Shown here piece after piece: positions 1 to 8,056 of a stretch of DNA of 64,000 nucleotides. The number at the start of each line of letters is the position of its first letter. The first letter of the stretch is position 1. Location of the stretch: the NCBI RefSeq assembly GCF_016403105.1, contig NZ_CP046155.1:1860001-1924000 (forward strand), written 5' to 3'. Made by a program: the position numbers and the translations under genes. The stretch is from Leptolyngbya sp. BL0902 (GTDB lineage Bacteria > Cyanobacteriota > Cyanobacteriia > Phormidesmidales > Phormidesmidaceae). Below the pieces are notes generated by a model. It searched no databases. It had not been told where the DNA came from and worked only from the letters and a program-made list of their open reading frames with translations.

Positions 1-774
1 GGGCGATTGGGCGGATTGGAGGCGACCGACACCGAGGCCGCCGTGGCATTTTTGCACCAAGCGGGGGATGTTCTGCGTCAGCAGGGCTGCACCCTAGCCC
101 TAGGGCCGATGGATGGCACCACCTGGCAAAGCTACCGTTGCGCCCTGACCTGGGACAACGGCCCCCCATTTTTCGGTGAACCCCAGACCGATCCGCGCTG
201 GGTAGACTGGTTCCTCCAAGCCGGATTTACCCCCGTGGCCAAGTACGTATCGCGCCTGTGTCTGGATTTGACGCAGACCCATTCTGCCCAACGACAGCGA
301 CATACTCCGGCCTCGGTACAGATTCAGTCGGCCCAGGGTGTGGCGGTTGAAGCCCTGTTGCCCAACATCTACGCCCTGGTGATGGCCAGCTTTCGACGCC
401 AGCCCCTGTTCCAGCCCTTGCCAGAGCCGCTGTTTATCCAACATCTGCGGCCCCTGCTATCCCAGGTAGATCCGGCCCTGATTCAACTCGCTTGGGATCA
501 CGATCACTTAGTCGGGATTGTCCTCGCTCTACCCGACCTGCTGGCGACGGATTCCCAACGATTCATCATCAAAACCCTGGCAATTTGGCCCAATCGAGCC
601 TATGCCGGACTGGGAACAACGCTACTTGAAGCAGCCCACCGCGCCGGATATCACCAGGGCTATCGGCAGGCCATCCACGCCTTGATGCATTGCCAAAATC
701 CGTCCCTCAGCCTCAGTCGTCGCTATAGCCAGCCTTTCCGAGACTATGTGCTGATGGGCAAAGCACTCGCCTGA
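1..774 (+). CDS. GNAT-like acetyltransferase (5'-truncated by window edge)
   Basis: The reading frame is already open at base 1, so the true start lies outside the window; the first possible internal start is TTG at 7. The C-terminal half resembles the GNAT fold: a segment RAYAGLGTTLLEAAHRAGY (about bases 595-655) sits where GNAT enzymes have the acetyl-CoA-binding loop and helix, followed by a final strand near the C-terminus. Members of this superfamily move an acyl group from CoA to an amine; the substrate cannot be told here. The N-terminal half (ALGPMDGTTWQSYR) looks like a second, degenerate GNAT-like lobe. The family assignment is moderate and the function is unknown. Confidence 0.6.
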   Translation, partial: GRLGGLEATDTEAAVAFLHQAGDVLRQQGCTLALGPMDGTTWQSYRCALTWDNGPPFFGEPQTDPRWVDWFLQAGFTPVAKYVSRLCLDLTQTHSAQRQRHTPASVQIQSAQGVAVEALLPNIYALVMASFRRQPLFQPLPEPLFIQHLRPLLSQVDPALIQLAWDHDHLVGIVLALPDLLATDSQRFIIKTLAIWPNRAYAGLGTTLLEAAHRAGYHQGYRQAIHALMHCQNPSLSLSRRYSQPFRDYVLMGKALA

Positions 775-781
775 AGCCAAC

Positions 782-809
782 AAAAAACCCAGCCGTCCAG
801 AGCTGGGTT
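782..809 (-). terminator. Intrinsic terminator, leftward
   Basis: A perfect 8-bp stem AACCCAGC (786-793) / GCTGGGTT (802-809) with an 8-base loop. The A-run at 782-787 becomes the T-tract on the minus strand. It has the same architecture as the glgP terminator near 3.2 kb. No minus-strand gene lies close to its right; the nearest is the antiporter ending at 1534. It may mark the end of a lost gene, or act to insulate the convergent acetyltransferase. Confidence 0.6.
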
Positions 810-981
810 GGGGGTAAAGGGTGGATTTAAGGGTTGGATTGAAAGATTTGATAAATCGGTTGGATTGATGAGCCTTGTTGGCTTAGTACCGCTGATGTTA
901 GCAAAGAATTCTGGATTGAGTGGCGATTGGGGCGCGGCTGTTAGAGAATCTTGACATTGACGGGCCGAGGAACATCCCAAA

Positions 982-1324
982 CCTCGGATCGTTGTGGCGG
1001 GCATGATGGGGCTAGGGTTAGCCCAACAGCTTCTCAACCTAGGTCGCACGGTCGCCATGATTTATGGTTGATGTCGATCCTCTGGCGTGCCGATTTGCCC
1101 GTGAAAAAATTGGCGTTATGGCCTTTGAGGGCAGCGCAGTCAGCGATAAACTTCGAGTCGGGCCAAGTTGAGGTGCTTAAGCTGCCGATTTCTAATGATG
1201 CCTATGTGGCTGTTCAGACGGTGGCCCAAATTGGCCAAGACTAGGATTTCTCTAAGGGTCCGCTGATTATGGACTACCAGCGCTATCCCCACACTGGGCT
1301 GGAAATTCCGAACGGCAATAAGTA
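982..1324 (+). pseudogene. Decayed TrkA-N/Rossmann-like remnant
   Basis: Three overlapping frames each hold a coding-like piece but none is intact. From about 982 the frame reads VVAGMMGLGLAQQLLNLGR, which resembles a Rossmann glycine-rich loop, and stops. A second frame from about 1062 reads VDVDPLACRFAREKIGVMAF, like the acidic end of strand 2 and helix of an NAD-binding TrkA-N domain, and stops. A third frame near 1170-1324 gives LIMDYQRYPHTGLEIPNG with two stops. At least two frameshifts are needed to join them. I infer a dead gene, possibly an ion-transport regulatory (RCK) protein; the parent is not identified. Confidence 0.5.
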
Positions 1325-1533
1325 AGGGGTTACAATTATGGATAAGACGCATTTCGACTTCCCTCAATGCCCCCACGCAAGGCAGCAGGAGGGTTGAGCG
1401 CAGTCGAAACCCGGAGCCAAACTTAATTTTAATTTAGCCATTCTACTTACTGTTTTGGAGGCGGGATCAACCATTCTCATGGTAACTCGTCCCGATTTAG
1501 TGAAGACTATGATCAACTACCTAGGTATTTACA

Positions 1534-3165
1534 CTAATCATCGTCCAGCGATAGAAGTTTCTCATCCAAATCTTTAACGTAGGAACTGACTAAATCTTCT
1601 GGAACAATGCGTTTTCGGAGTGCATTGCTGACAGCTCCCTTTTCGGCTAACAACAACTGCCGCCGAATGCTATCTAGCTGACTATCGTGACGCTCTGACT
1701 GCCCTGTTCTCGAACGGTTGTAAGCATCTCTCAATACTCGTTCTGAAACGGCGACCTTCGCTTGATAGGATGCCCATAGTTCTTCGTAGACAGCTTTAGA
1801 TAGAACACCTGCTTTTAACAGGTTATCTAACTCATCTTGGGCCGCTTTCGCCGCAATCAATTGAATCTGGAGAGCCCCAATTTCTTGGATTACATTCGAC
1901 ACATGGCTGATATTGAGATTTTTGATCAGCCAAGGCAATGCCAATCCTTGAATAACCAAGGAAAATAACACCGCTCCAAACACGACCTCAACAATGAAAT
2001 CACGCCCTGTCAGTGTCAAAGGAATAGCCACGGTTAAGGCCATAGAAAGCGAACCCTTGATATTCCCAAGCACCAAGACATGCTGCCACGATAGGGGAAT
2101 GGGACGATCAATCCACCGCAACAGGGCTAGAAGTGAGTATACAGAGAAAATACGCCCTAACTGGTAGGCCAAAATAACTAATAAAATTGAGGGTAGAGCC
2201 TGCCATAGGGCTAGCGGATTAATTTCAATGCCAATCAGTAGAAAAATAAATGTGTTGACAATAAAACCTGCATATTGCCAGAAGCTAATCAGCGTGATTC
2301 GATCTGAGGCAGACTCAGTTCTGGGTAGCCCAAAATTGCCGAATACAAGGCCAGCGACCACAACGGCAACGGCCCCTGATACACCCAAAAATTGCCCAAT
2401 CTGAAACGTTCCTAAAGCTAGGGCTACGGTCAATAACAGGCTACTGAGTGGGTCTTGTAGGCGCACAAAAACGGGTAAACAGAGATAGCCCAAAACGCCA
2501 CCGACAATCGCCCCCCCTAAGGCCACCGCCAACACCTCTTGGATACCTTGGGCAACGGTGATACTACCCGTGGTGTAGATGGCGAGGAGCAGGTTAAACG
2601 ACACCAAGGCGGCGGCGTCATTAAAGAGCGTTTCGCCCTCTACGATGGTTGAAAGCCGAGAGGGAACCTGAATTTCTTTAAAGACGGCAATGATGGAAAC
2701 TGTATCGGTATTGGCCAGAATGACCCCGACTAAGAAGGCCGGAATCCACTCTAGCCCTAGCCCAAATTTTACGACGGTAGCAATAATAGCTGAGGAGAGA
2801 ATGGCCCCAGGCCCAGCCAAAATGGCAATGGGTTTGAATGTACTTCGGAGTCGGCTAATATCCGTATTAATTGCCGCATCAAAAATTAGAATAGGCAGAA
2901 AAAGATTGAGGACTAAAGAAGGATCGAGGCCGACTTGGCGAGATAAAAAATTTGTCAGGGGCAAACCCGCCAGTACCAACCCGGTCACGTAGGGAATGCG
3001 CAATTGCTGCGTGACTAGGGCCACCGTTGTTGCCACAAGCAGCAGGGTAATCAGAAGAATAGCGAGTTCAGGAATATCTGTCGCTGTTTGACCATTGACC
3101 GCCGTAGAACTGTCTAAGTTCATCGCTTGCGCTAGTAAGAAACTAATAATCAAGAATTCCTCCAT
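1534..3165 (-). CDS. Na+/H+ antiporter, CPA1/NhaP type
   Basis: A 543-residue integral membrane protein with about 11-12 hydrophobic segments over residues 1-410 and a hydrophilic, helix-rich C-terminal tail of about 120 residues. The CPA1 signature is present as GETLFNDAAALVSF, with the Asn-Asp pair used for Na+/H+ exchange. The family exchanges cytoplasmic Na+ for external H+ and serves salt and pH tolerance. The start at 3165 gives a short hydrophobic head; an internal ATG at 3123 is a plausible alternative because no clear ribosome-binding site precedes either. Codon use is visibly more AT-rich than in glgP next door. The 3' end runs towards the pseudogene region, and no terminator follows closely. 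Confidence 0.88.
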   Translation of the reverse strand: MEEFLIISFLLAQAMNLDSSTAVNGQTATDIPELAILLITLLLVATTVALVTQQLRIPYVTGLVLAGLPLTNFLSRQVGLDPSLVLNLFLPILIFDAAINTDISRLRSTFKPIAILAGPGAILSSAIIATVVKFGLGLEWIPAFLVGVILANTDTVSIIAVFKEIQVPSRLSTIVEGETLFNDAAALVSFNLLLAIYTTGSITVAQGIQEVLAVALGGAIVGGVLGYLCLPVFVRLQDPLSSLLLTVALALGTFQIGQFLGVSGAVAVVVAGLVFGNFGLPRTESASDRITLISFWQYAGFIVNTFIFLLIGIEINPLALWQALPSILLVILAYQLGRIFSVYSLLALLRWIDRPIPLSWQHVLVLGNIKGSLSMALTVAIPLTLTGRDFIVEVVFGAVLFSLVIQGLALPWLIKNLNISHVSNVIQEIGALQIQLIAAKAAQDELDNLLKAGVLSKAVYEELWASYQAKVAVSERVLRDAYNRSRTGQSERHDSQLDSIRRQLLLAEKGAVSNALRKRIVPEDLVSSYVKDLDEKLLSLDDD

Positions 3166-3182
3166 GGATTAGCTTTGTCAAC

Positions 3183-3211
3183 AAAAAACTCAGCCGATTA
3201 GAGCTGAGTTT
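3183..3211 (-). terminator. Intrinsic terminator of glgP
   Basis: A 9-bp stem AAACTCAGC (3186-3194) / GCTGAGTTT (3203-3211) with an 8-base loop, followed on the minus strand by the T-tract made by A-run 3183-3188. It lies about 110 bases beyond the glgP stop and ahead of the antiporter gene, so the two minus-strand genes are probably separate transcripts. Confidence 0.8.
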
Positions 3212-3319
3212 AAAGGTAAAACGTACAATGAGGACTTAGATTTGAAGGCTGGGTTTAGGCGTTTGATCCCTGAGCTTTTGAAGCCTAGGCCTGCCCATGC
3301 TAGCAAAAAATCCCCTATT

Positions 3320-5872
3320 CTACTGAATCCGGCAGGTTAGCTCATTGCCTAGGCCAAAGTCCCCGTCGGCGTATTCCGTGAGGGTGATGGGCAGGGGCGA
3401 GGCTTTCCAGATGCCGTTGCAGTAGTCGCGGACGGAGCGGTCGGAGGAGAACATCCCCATACGAATGGCGTTGAGGATGGCCATGCGTGTCCAGCTATCG
3501 GTGTGGCTGTAGGCCTCGCCCACGGTGTGCTGGCAGTCGAGGTAGGACTGATAATCCGCCAACAGCAGGTAGGGGTCTTGGTAGAGCAGTTTGTCGAGCA
3601 GGGGCTTGAACAAGCCACCGTCCCCCTGGGAAAAGTGGCCGGAGGCAATCAGGTCGATGGCGTCCTTCAGCAGGGGGTTGGCCTGGTAGTAGGCGTAGGG
3701 GTTGTAGCCCTGGGCCTTGAGATCCACCACCTGGTCGGCGGTGAGGCCAAACAGGAAGAAGTTGTCGGCCCCCACGGCATCGCGGATTTCGACGTTGGCC
3801 CCATCCAAAGTGCCGATGGTGAGGGCACCGTTCATGGCGAATTTCATGTTGCCTGTACCGGAAGCTTCGTAGCCAGCGGTGGAAATTTGTTCGGACAAGT
3901 CCGAAGCGGGGTAGATGCGCTGGCTGTTGGTGACGTTGTAGTTGGGCAGAAAGATCACCTTCAGCTTGTTGTGCAGGTCGGGATCTTTGTTCACCATGTC
4001 GCCCACGGCGGTGATCAGCTTGATCATCAGCTTGGCCATCCAATAGCCCGGAGCCGCCTTGCCCGCAAAGATGAAGGTGCGGGGGGTGATCTCCAGATTG
4101 GGGTTTTGCTTGAGCTGGCTGTAGAGGGTGACGATGTGCAGCACGTTGAGGTGCTGGCGCTTATATTCGTGGATGCGCTTCACCTGCACGTCGAACAGGG
4201 AGGCGGGATCGACCAAAATGCCGAACTGATCGTGGATGCGGCTGGACAGATCCCGTTTGACGGCCTGTTTGATGTCGTGCCACTCGTCGCGAAAACCGCT
4301 GTCGTCGGCGAGGGGTTCGATCTGCTTCAGTTCGTCGAGGTGCTTGATCCAGCGGTCGCCAATGCGGCTGGTAATCAGGGTGCTGAGGCGGGGGTTGCTG
4401 AGCACCACCCATCGACGGGGAGTAACGCCGTTGGTGACGTTGCAGAATTTTTCCGGGAACAGTTCGTAGAAATCCCGCAGAACGGTTTGCTTCAGCAATT
4501 CACTATGCAGGGCCGCGACGCCGTTGATGGTATGGCTACTCACGCAGGCCAGGTTCGCCATCCGCACGTAGCGCTCGCCGCTTTCGTCAATCAGCGACAT
4601 CCGCGCCAACCGTCCGGCATCCTTGGGGAACTTCATCCGCACCAGTTCCAAAAAGCGGCGGTTGATTTCGTAGATGATGTCCAAATGGCGGGGCAGCAGC
4701 TTGCCGAAGAGGCTGATCGGCCATTTTTCCAGGGCTTCGGGCAGCAGGGTGTGGTTGGTGTAGGCGAAGGTTTTTTGGGTAATTTCCCAGGCCAGCGTCC
4801 AGTCGAGACCGTGCTCATCCAGCAGCAGGCGCATCAGTTCCGCCGAGGCAATGGCGGGGTGGGTGTCGTTGAGCTGAATGGAGAATTTTTCGTGGAACTT
4901 CTCCACGGGCAAACCCTGCCCCGCCAGGATGCGGAACATATCCTGCAAGGAACAGGAGACAAAGAAAATCTGCTGCTCTAGGCGCAGTTGCTTCCCGGCC
5001 TGGGTTTCGTCGTTGGGGTAGAGCACCTTGGTCAGGTTCTCGGAGGAGACCTTTTTCTCCACCGCGCCGTAGTAGTTGCCCTGGTTAAACACCTCAAAGT
5101 CAAAGGATTCGACGGCCTCGGCCTTCCACAGGCGCAGGGTGTTGGCAGTGTTCACCTGGTAGCCCAGGATCGGCGTGTCGTAGGGAACGCCTAGCACTTC
5201 GCGCTCCGGCACCCAGCGCACCCGATAGCGGCCTTGGTCATCGGTGTAGGTTTCCGTATGTCCGCCAAATTTCACTTCCACCGCCCACTCAGGACGCACC
5301 ACCTCCCAGGGGTTGCCGTTGCGGAGCCATTTGTCGGTGCGCTCCACCTGCCAGCCGTCCTTAATATCCTGGTGAAAAATGCCGAACTCGTAGCGAATCC
5401 CGTAGCCCAGGGACGGAATTTCCAGGGACGCCATGGAATCCAGATAGCAGGCCGCCAGCCGTCCCAAGCCGCCGTTCCCCAGCCCCGGTTCCTCCTCCTG
5501 GGCCAGCAACTCATCAAAATCCAGACCCAGTTCTTCAATCGCCTGCTTCACCTCGTTATAAAGGCCCAGGTTAATCAAGTTATTGCCCAGGTGTGGCCCC
5601 ATCAAAAATTCCGCCGACAGGTAGCACACCGTCCGCGCCCCGGCCTGGGTATAGCGCTCGGCGGTGGTGTTCCATCGGTGCAGCATCCGATCTCGCACCA
5701 GGTAGGCCAGGGCCATGTAGTAATCGTGCTGGGTGGCCAAGGCGACGGGCTTGCCCTGTACAAAAAACAAATTGTTCAAAAACGCCCGCTTAATGCTGTC
5801 AATGCTGGAACCCGTGCGTTCTCCAGCCAGGGCAATGGCGACAGCGGCATCGGTGGTGGCAGTGTTGTCCAT
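3320..5872 (-). CDS. glgP: Glycogen phosphorylase
   Basis: The 850-residue protein matches the usual length of bacterial alpha-glucan phosphorylases. It releases glucose-1-phosphate from glycogen chain ends using phosphate. The pyridoxal-phosphate lysine lies in EASGTGNMKFAMNGALTIGT, and the glycine-rich GNGGLGRLAACYLDS region near the N-terminus is the conserved catalytic/structural segment. Other family motifs such as QLNDTHPAIA and VKRIHEYKRQHLN are intact. The ATG at 5872 gives a normal N-terminus. It is likely monocistronic, with its own terminator about 110 bases downstream. The window also carries glgA and a phosphorylase-kinase-like protein, so both directions of glycogen metabolism are represented. 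Confidence 0.97.
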   Translation of the reverse strand: MDNTATTDAAVAIALAGERTGSSIDSIKRAFLNNLFFVQGKPVALATQHDYYMALAYLVRDRMLHRWNTTAERYTQAGARTVCYLSAEFLMGPHLGNNLINLGLYNEVKQAIEELGLDFDELLAQEEEPGLGNGGLGRLAACYLDSMASLEIPSLGYGIRYEFGIFHQDIKDGWQVERTDKWLRNGNPWEVVRPEWAVEVKFGGHTETYTDDQGRYRVRWVPEREVLGVPYDTPILGYQVNTANTLRLWKAEAVESFDFEVFNQGNYYGAVEKKVSSENLTKVLYPNDETQAGKQLRLEQQIFFVSCSLQDMFRILAGQGLPVEKFHEKFSIQLNDTHPAIASAELMRLLLDEHGLDWTLAWEITQKTFAYTNHTLLPEALEKWPISLFGKLLPRHLDIIYEINRRFLELVRMKFPKDAGRLARMSLIDESGERYVRMANLACVSSHTINGVAALHSELLKQTVLRDFYELFPEKFCNVTNGVTPRRWVVLSNPRLSTLITSRIGDRWIKHLDELKQIEPLADDSGFRDEWHDIKQAVKRDLSSRIHDQFGILVDPASLFDVQVKRIHEYKRQHLNVLHIVTLYSQLKQNPNLEITPRTFIFAGKAAPGYWMAKLMIKLITAVGDMVNKDPDLHNKLKVIFLPNYNVTNSQRIYPASDLSEQISTAGYEASGTGNMKFAMNGALTIGTLDGANVEIRDAVGADNFFLFGLTADQVVDLKAQGYNPYAYYQANPLLKDAIDLIASGHFSQGDGGLFKPLLDKLLYQDPYLLLADYQSYLDCQHTVGEAYSHTDSWTRMAILNAIRMGMFSSDRSVRDYCNGIWKASPLPITLTEYADGDFGLGNELTCRIQ

Positions 5873-6372
5873 GGATGGGTAGACCTTAGGCTCCGAATAA
5901 TTGCAGTAACGGACGGTATGACGTGCCGAGCACGAACGACAAGCGACTATACCCTATCAGATCAAAGTCAGAACGCAAGGATTGTGGCCTAGGGCACGAT
6001 TTAATTTAAGTTTAAGGGGATGGACTCATCTGACCTCGTGGAAGCAGAAACGGCCCAGACTCACCCTGATTGACTGACAAAACTTGCTCAAACCTACATC
6101 TGCTAAAGGGTCAGGAAACCTGTCCCCCACATAAACCCAGGGCTGTAGGGGCGCAGTTTTCGCGCCCGAATCAGAAACTTTTGTCTGTCAACCAGAGCCT
6201 CACCTGCAATCGGGCATTTTCCAAGAGCTAGAACGATGAAAATGCGAGATGATTTTCCTGCGATTTCTTACTGGCCCTAGACCAATCCTTGTAACCTGCT
6301 GGCTGTGCCCAAATAAACCTCTCCTCTCCGCAAAATTGGCTATGGTAATGGGTGCTGTTTTACCCCGTGGCC
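5873..6372. other. Divergent intergenic region, glgP / ion channel
   Basis: About 500 bases separate the divergent glgP and channel genes. The stretch must contain both promoters, but I could not pick out convincing -10/-35 pairs. It is interrupted by a 130-bp mobile element at 6066-6195. Nothing else with coding character was seen. Confidence 0.6.
6066..6195 (+). mobile_element. 130-bp MITE-like element, copy 1
   Basis: A non-coding element with imperfect terminal inverted repeats: the left end CTGATTGACTGACAAAA matches the complement of the right end TTTTGTCTGTCAACCAG at 15 of 17 positions. It is flanked by a 9-bp target duplication with one mismatch, AGACTCACC (6057-6065) and AGCCTCACC (6196-6204). 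Inside are two small hairpins (GGTCAG/CTGTCC-type, and GGGCGC/GCGCCC). A second copy of exactly the same length, inverted, is at 26729-26858; a hand alignment gives 112 of 130 identical. It is too short to encode a transposase, so it must be mobilised in trans by an unidentified enzyme. Confidence 0.85.
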
Positions 6373-7806
6373 ATGACGCCCCCCTCTCTCGCCCCTTCCA
6401 TGCAGCAGCGGGTGGATCGTGCCCTCCACTCGCCCACCATCGAGTTCATGCTGATTGGGCTGATTTTGGCCTCAGTGCTGTTGGTTTTTATTGAGGTAGG
6501 GTTGCCCTTTGGCAGTGGGGGCCACGGGGTAGTCGTAGGGCTTCAACGCTGGCTAACCGGGGCGTTTTGGCTAGAACTAGGACTGCGCGGTTGGGCAGCC
6601 CGGAATAAACAGCGCTTCCTCAAGCATTACTGGTGGGATATTCTGGCGGTAATTCCCTTCCCCACTCAGATTGTGGTGCTACGGCTGTTGCGGCTGCTGC
6701 GGCTGCTGCGGGTGGGCATTTTGCTAAACCGCAACCTAGGCCGAATTTACCCCGCCCTCGCCATTGGTCTGGGAGCGCAGATTGGCCTAGTAGCTATCCT
6801 GGGAGTGCTGCTACTGGGGGGTGGCCTGGGTATTTTTCTGGCTGAAGGGGGCATCAACGACGACATTGAAAACCTGCCCCAAGCCCTGTGGTGGAGCCTG
6901 TTTACCCTTGTTGCCGCCGAGCCGATTGGGGCCGAACCCGTTACTCTGGTGGGGCGCATCCTGACGCTGATGGTGATGCTGGGCGGGCTGACCCTGTTTG
7001 CGGTGATTACAGGGCTAGTGTCAGCGGTGATGGTACAACGACTGCGATCCACCATGGAGTATCGGACGATGGCCCTGGACGAACTGAGAAACCACACGGT
7101 GATCTGCGGCTGGAACCGCAACGGACGCCACATCGTTGAAGAGTTGCTGTTTGACGGCGGCTTGCAGGACAGCCCGATTTTGATCATCGCCGAATTTGAG
7201 GAAACCCCAGAACGGTCGTTGCGTCACCTCAACCTGTCCCACATTTATTTCCATGTGGCCGACTACACCCGCATCGACGTGCTCAAATCCATCAACATTG
7301 CCCAGTCCGCCCGCGCCATCCTATTGGCCGACACCACCCGCCCCCGCAGCGACCAAGACATCGACGCCCGCACCGTCCTCGCTGCCCTCACCATCGAAAA
7401 AATTAACCCCGCCATCTACACCTGCGCCCAACTGCTCGACCGCCGCAACGACGTCCAACTCAAGGCGGCGGGAGTAGATGACGTGATCGTGGCCGACGAA
7501 GTGACCAGCCACATGATCGCCACCTCCGCCCGCACCCAAGGCTCAGTGGAGGTGATGGCCGAACTGCTCACAGTGCAAGTGGGCAATCAGTTCTATAAGG
7601 TGCCCATTCTCCCCTCCTGGGTGGATCTCTCCTTTTGGCAGGCGGTAGATCGCCTCAAACGATCCCACGATGCCTTGCTGGTGGCCGTAGAACTGAGCTA
7701 CCCCAATCGACACACCTTGGTCAATCCCCCCGCCAACTATCGCCTTGGCCCCAAGGATCAACTCATCGTCATCGCCCGCAAACGCCCAGAACTGAGGGAC
7801 TATTGA
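6373..7806 (+). CDS. Ion channel with RCK/TrkA-N domain, atypical filter
   Basis: A 477-residue protein (ATG at 6373 preferred over the GTG at 6352). It has a voltage-sensor-like layout: hydrophobic helices, then an arginine-rich S4-like RLLRLLRLLRVGILL, another helix, a pore loop and a last helix, followed by an NAD-binding TrkA-N (RCK) domain starting HTVICGWNRNGRHIVEELL and a C-terminal TrkA-C-like part. This order is typical of prokaryotic K+ channels gated by cytosolic ligands. The pore loop reads LFTLVAAEPIGAEPVT (about residues 175-190) and has no GYG-type K+ selectivity filter. Ion selectivity is therefore uncertain; the family call rests on the overall architecture. It probably forms a single-gene transcript. 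Confidence 0.75.
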   Translation: MTPPSLAPSMQQRVDRALHSPTIEFMLIGLILASVLLVFIEVGLPFGSGGHGVVVGLQRWLTGAFWLELGLRGWAARNKQRFLKHYWWDILAVIPFPTQIVVLRLLRLLRLLRVGILLNRNLGRIYPALAIGLGAQIGLVAILGVLLLGGGLGIFLAEGGINDDIENLPQALWWSLFTLVAAEPIGAEPVTLVGRILTLMVMLGGLTLFAVITGLVSAVMVQRLRSTMEYRTMALDELRNHTVICGWNRNGRHIVEELLFDGGLQDSPILIIAEFEETPERSLRHLNLSHIYFHVADYTRIDVLKSINIAQSARAILLADTTRPRSDQDIDARTVLAALTIEKINPAIYTCAQLLDRRNDVQLKAAGVDDVIVADEVTSHMIATSARTQGSVEVMAELLTVQVGNQFYKVPILPSWVDLSFWQAVDRLKRSHDALLVAVELSYPNRHTLVNPPANYRLGPKDQLIVIARKRPELRDY

Positions 7807-7934
7807 AGCCTGACCTGGTCAAGACCGTCCTTCATCCACCCGTCGGCAACCTTGGATATCTGTACTAGGATGGCATCAACCCCTCTCTCCCGACCTGACC
7901 ATGCCGTCGTTCTGATTTTCTACACCCCGGCAGA

Positions 7935-8048
7935 ATGAGCCCGATGTGCGGATCTCGCCCCTTTATCCGCCAACTCTTGGCTGAGGGGAAAACACTGTAC
8001 GAGCAAGACCAAACCCTGGGGGTAAAATTCAAACAATTTGACCCATAA
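7935..8048 (+). pseudogene. C-terminal remnant of a nucleotidyltransferase-like gene
   Basis: An ATG-to-TAA frame of 37 codons contains FIRQLLAEGKTLYEQ, which resembles the C-terminal end of minimal nucleotidyltransferase (MNT) proteins of HEPN/MNT-type pairs. The catalytic part is missing and no partner is nearby. I infer a decayed fragment, left just upstream of the ATPase gene at 8057. The similarity is short and the call is tentative. Confidence 0.35.
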
Positions 8049-8056
8049 CCTGCCCT

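Noticed and set aside
782-920. Similarity between the 3' flank at 782-920 and the glgP 3' flank at 3182-3330 as a duplication
   Set aside because: Beyond the terminators the match is patchy and could be chance; a duplication is not supported.
3503-4981. A 492-residue open frame on the strand opposite glgP
   Set aside because: It is antisense to a complete glycogen phosphorylase and its product is a repetitive, motif-free chain; a shadow of high-GC codon bias.
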